From: Watersipora subatra
Lineage: Eukaryota > Bryozoa > Gymnolaemata > Cheilostomatida > Watersiporidae
Direction: 5' to 3'
Assembly (NCBI RefSeq): GCF_963576615.1
Contig: NW_027045320.1
Span: 186,001-250,000 of the forward strand
DNA length: 64,000 nucleotides
The notes under the pieces are model-generated. The model saw nothing but the letters and a program-made list of their open reading frames with translations. It had not been told where the DNA came from and did not search any database. Shown here in pieces: positions 60,834-64,000 of the stretch. Within the stretch, counting starts at the first letter, position 1; the number at the start of each line of letters is the position of its first letter. Position numbers and translations under genes: made by a program.

Positions 60834-61013
60834 TGTAAATGCATGCAATTGGGGACTCACACCGGAATTTAACAGACAAATTGGGGACGTTCGGAAATTG
60901 GGGACGTCCCCAATCTTTTAAACCCTTTTTTCTTATAAAAAACTAAAAAATATATAGTTTAATCCAACTCCCGACAAAATCTGAGCACTGTCCCCAATTG
61001 CCTGCATTTGTAC
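60834..61013. mobile_element. Short inverted-repeat element (MITE-like)
   Basis: The left end AAATGCATGCAATTGGGGAC (60837-60856) pairs with the right end GTCCCCAATTGCCTGCATTT (60990-61009) with one mismatch. Inside is a perfect 18-bp palindrome ATTGGGGACGTCCCCAAT at 60897-60914. The element sits exactly at the end of the TG array. No clear target duplication is seen. Confidence 0.65.
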
Positions 61014-64000
61014 GAGAACATCTGTGAGTGTGGGTGTGTGAAAAAATATGTAAGTCCCCATAAAGTTTGTTAAATTCTCACACACATTTGACTTGTTTCC
61101 ATTTGTTAGTAGGCAAATATTTTCGGAGTTTTCTTCTCATAGAAACTTTTTACCTAACAATTGGGGACATCATATCTTATTGGGGAGCTAATTTCTACCT
61201 TGTAAAAACTCACAATATTTGCGAGTTTCTACAAGAATGAAATTACAAGAGATGAAAACTCACAATATTTGTGAGTGAAAAGTCACAATATTTGTGAGTT
61301 TTTTTTAATGTAGCTTCGGAAGCAAATTGAGCGTTTACACTATTTTTGAACTTATGTTTAGCTAAAGGCTATATTTGCTCTTCTGCATTACAAATGTATT
61401 TTGTAGTTTAGCATTTGCAAAGTTTTTTTTACATTATAATGTATTTGGTCAGCAGTTATACACGCTCAGCAGACATTTGAAAGTGGGTCTCGTTTGCTTC
61501 CTTCAATAGTTCAGGCCTTTAATAATCCTTGAGAGCTCTTGTACTTTTTCAAATATTCTCACATATGCATCCTTCTTCACTTATTAGCTTTCATTTTAGT
61601 ATGGTTGTAGTTTATACGCAATTAAAAAAAATTGCGCTTTATTATTCAAAAGATTTGTTTGAATTCATTACGTACATTTCTTACATAAGTTATAGCTGCA
61701 TAAAATCTCAGGTTAATTTCACATAGTCTTAAAAAACTTTCGTTGCTACTAAAAGATCAGAGTCAATTACAAAGATTGACAAGGTAGTATATCTTTTGAG
61801 AATGAAATAGCTAGATGGAAAATTCTGCCATACATTTATCGCTCCTCATTGAAAATACTTATAGTTGTTTTAGAAAATATATATATTTCATCAAGTTTAT
61901 ATTGAGTATGTTGACAATACCAATCTTTTTATCTAAAGCTTGATTGTAATTTAACTCCTATGTCCCTATGCTTGCTTTTTATGTATGGCTTGAAAACAAT
62001 GGAATTATACAAGTTTCAAGTTTAATCAATTGCGGTTATCAATGTGCAAAACTAAGCAGCAGTGCCAACATTTAATGAATATATTTAATTATTTTTGGCT
62101 TTTGGATTTTTGAAAAAGTGCTTGTCATCACCTCACTTGTTCTTTTTACTTTTGTTTATAATAGTTAACTCATGCTGACGCAATGTAAATATGTTGATGA
62201 CTGGCATTGCTAGCAGTATAAAACGAGATACGGCAACAAAATTAATTCAGTAACGTAATTAAATTTGTTGTCTGTTTATGCCAATCGCTAATGGCCTAAT
62301 GCTGAGTTATCCTTTGTACATCATACATGTGTAGAATTAATAGTTCCTAAAAGTAAATTAAAAAAGTCTCATAATATGTATATTTATTACTCAACAAAGA
62401 TTTCATAGACAACTATGGAACTTTTGAACTGAGTTTGAAGTAGAAATGAAGTCATGCATAACTTTTAATAGCATAATTATGAAAGTGTGCACATGAGACT
62501 GCACATGAAATTGTCCACCGAGCACATGAAATTGGCAAAAAGTTAAGTATACAAAGTTTTTTTGTATACTCGCAAACAATAAAAAGATTTTTTGGGGTGT
62601 TAAATGGGTATGAAATACTGAACGCAAAAAATCGTCGACATGAATGATTTTTTTAATGTTTATTACTACTTCGTTCATGGGAATGCAAAAGATAAAAATT
62701 TTTTTAATTTTATTGTAGTATTCATCATATATAATTTTAGCTGGATTTCAGTAATGTATATATGTAAGAGCCTAATACGGTTCAGTGAATGCATGAAACT
62801 TTGTTTGTTATACGATACAAAGCCAAATGCGCTTAGCTAACGTCTCAGCAAATAAGCAATGCATACTGAAAATCTATATATAAATATCAGCGTCTTTTTG
62901 TCTTTTATTGTATGTTTATTTATAACAAGTATGCATTGTTTTAACATAACAATGCATAACTTACATGACTCTCGCATAAGCTTGATTGATATGCTAAGCA
63001 AGAATATTGCAATCAGTAGAGAGCTGTAGTAGGACTGAAACAGGCACAGTATGAATTACACAAATATATAAACAGTACACAGAAATAAATGCAGTACGCA
63101 GAAATAAAACAAAGCTTTATTTAAAAACGTCATTTTTATTACCCATGCAAAATCGGGCAATCTGCTTGTTTTATATAAAGCAAGAGAGGCTGCTACCTAT
63201 TTGTAAAAATTCACAACAATAAAAAATCTAAAGAAGTTAGACCAATATAAAAAAAAACATTTTTTATAATTAAAACACAAAATGAAACCAAAAATTCTGT
63301 TGATCACCAGAAAATACCAAATAGTAGATCTATTTGTAGTATTTGTAAATCTATAGTAGATGCTATTTTTAATTTTGTTCCTAAAACTTTGCAATTATTT
63401 TTTATAGATTGCATTGTAACAAACTAATTTTAAATATCAATAGCGATAGGGCAATAATTTAATTATGATGCTATTGTTATTGTGATTCCTAATTTGAAGT
63501 AAACAGTATTATAAGAATTATTCTATAGCTGGCCATTGACTACTTCTGTTAGAAAGCTTACCTACATTTTAATGTTTGAAAAACTGACTTTTTAACTTTT
63601 TGTTGGTCACAGTTGATTGTTTTTTTAATAGTTACTTTAAAAAACTCTCACAGCATTGGTAAAATTTTCGTGCTATCTGAGATTTATTTGAGCCAACGTG
63701 ATATCGCTTCTCAACCTTTGCCTGTCATACATTTAGCCTGTAGTGTCTTGCTTTTGATTATGTAACATCGCAGAACCACAAGGTAAATATAGAGAACAAA
63801 GAAACTTATTCAGTAATGCTGGTCATCTGTAATAACAAGATTATAACATTGGATGCTTTACACACCAAATCAAAGACAAATAAGATGTTTACTTCCATAA
63901 AATTTGTGCTCAATAGCATATACAATTTACAAATATTCAATGAGTTTATTATTTTCCATTTAATCCATTTTATAATATTCTATTGGCACAAGGCTTTATT
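61014..64000. other. AT-rich sequence without recognised genes
   Basis: Three copies of an imperfect palindrome CTCACAATATTTGTGAG lie at about 61209-61300, and further GGGGAC/TTGGGG motifs at 61150-61190 echo the preceding MITE. A short duplicated CAGTACxCAGAAATAAA lies near 63075-63110. Open frames are short and lack motifs. It is presumed intron of the WDR47-like gene. Confidence 0.6.

Larger units (their letters stand above)
50438..64000 (+). other. WDR47-like intron 4 (continues past the window)
   Basis: No exon matching the next part of WDR47 was found downstream, so this intron is at least 13.5 kb unless the gene is truncated. It is dominated by three consecutive tandem arrays (35-bp, 60-bp and 1.05-kb units) and a MITE. 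From 61014 on it is AT-rich sequence with nothing coding recognised. Confidence 0.6.

Overview
This window is eukaryotic, from an AT-rich invertebrate genome. It has spliced exons with GT/AG boundaries, a large satellite array, an LTR retrotransposon, DNA transposons, tRNA-derived SINEs and minisatellite-filled introns. The one recognisable host gene is a WDR47-like (LisH/CTLH/WD40) gene. The sequence alone does not fix the phylum; a lophotrochozoan or other non-vertebrate animal is a guess. No bacterial-type operons, CRISPR arrays or rRNA genes were seen.

Layout. 1-26297: satellite DNA made of a 98-bp monomer, about 268 copies, with a 27-monomer (2645-bp) higher-order unit, a larger duplication at a 16309-bp offset, and three inverted blocks that share the same junction sequences. 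26298-27447: short unique sequence with two tRNA-like SINE remnants. 27448-32273: a complete-ended but internally deleted Ty3/gypsy-type LTR retrotransposon (1200/1194-bp LTRs, ATAC target duplication, tRNA-Leu primer site, gag and protease remnants, RT/RNase H/integrase core missing). Its LTR carries an array of ten small hairpins with covarying stems. 32366-38122: a 5.76-kb element with about 650-bp terminal inverted repeats and a 9-bp target duplication (Mutator-like in structure), holding two fold-back elements and several minus-strand exon-like segments instead of an obvious transposase. 38123-41202: mostly unrecognised sequence with a 220-bp tandem repeat.

41203 to beyond 64000 (+ strand): the 5' part of the WDR47-like gene. 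Four coding exons (41203-41407, 47177-47363, 48484-48660, 50341-50437) encode the LisH/CTLH region; the WD40 part must lie outside. Two of the exons carry apparent one-base deficits at short homopolymer runs. Introns 2, 3 and 4 each have a tandem array starting at, or within about 10 bp of, the 5' splice site (27-bp, 78-bp and 35-bp units). Intron 4 continues with a 60-bp repeat and about 9.6 kb of tandem 1.05-kb TG-rich units with 350-bp deletion variants. Intron 1 holds a decayed pogo/Jerky-like transposase relic split by a 621-bp inverted-repeat element. From 61014 to the end no coding sequence was recognised.

The most unusual structures are the hairpin array in the LTR leader, the splice-donor-anchored minisatellites (one of which has amplified an exon end plus its donor site), the nested satellite hierarchy with repeated inversions, and the long-TIR element with possible captured exons.
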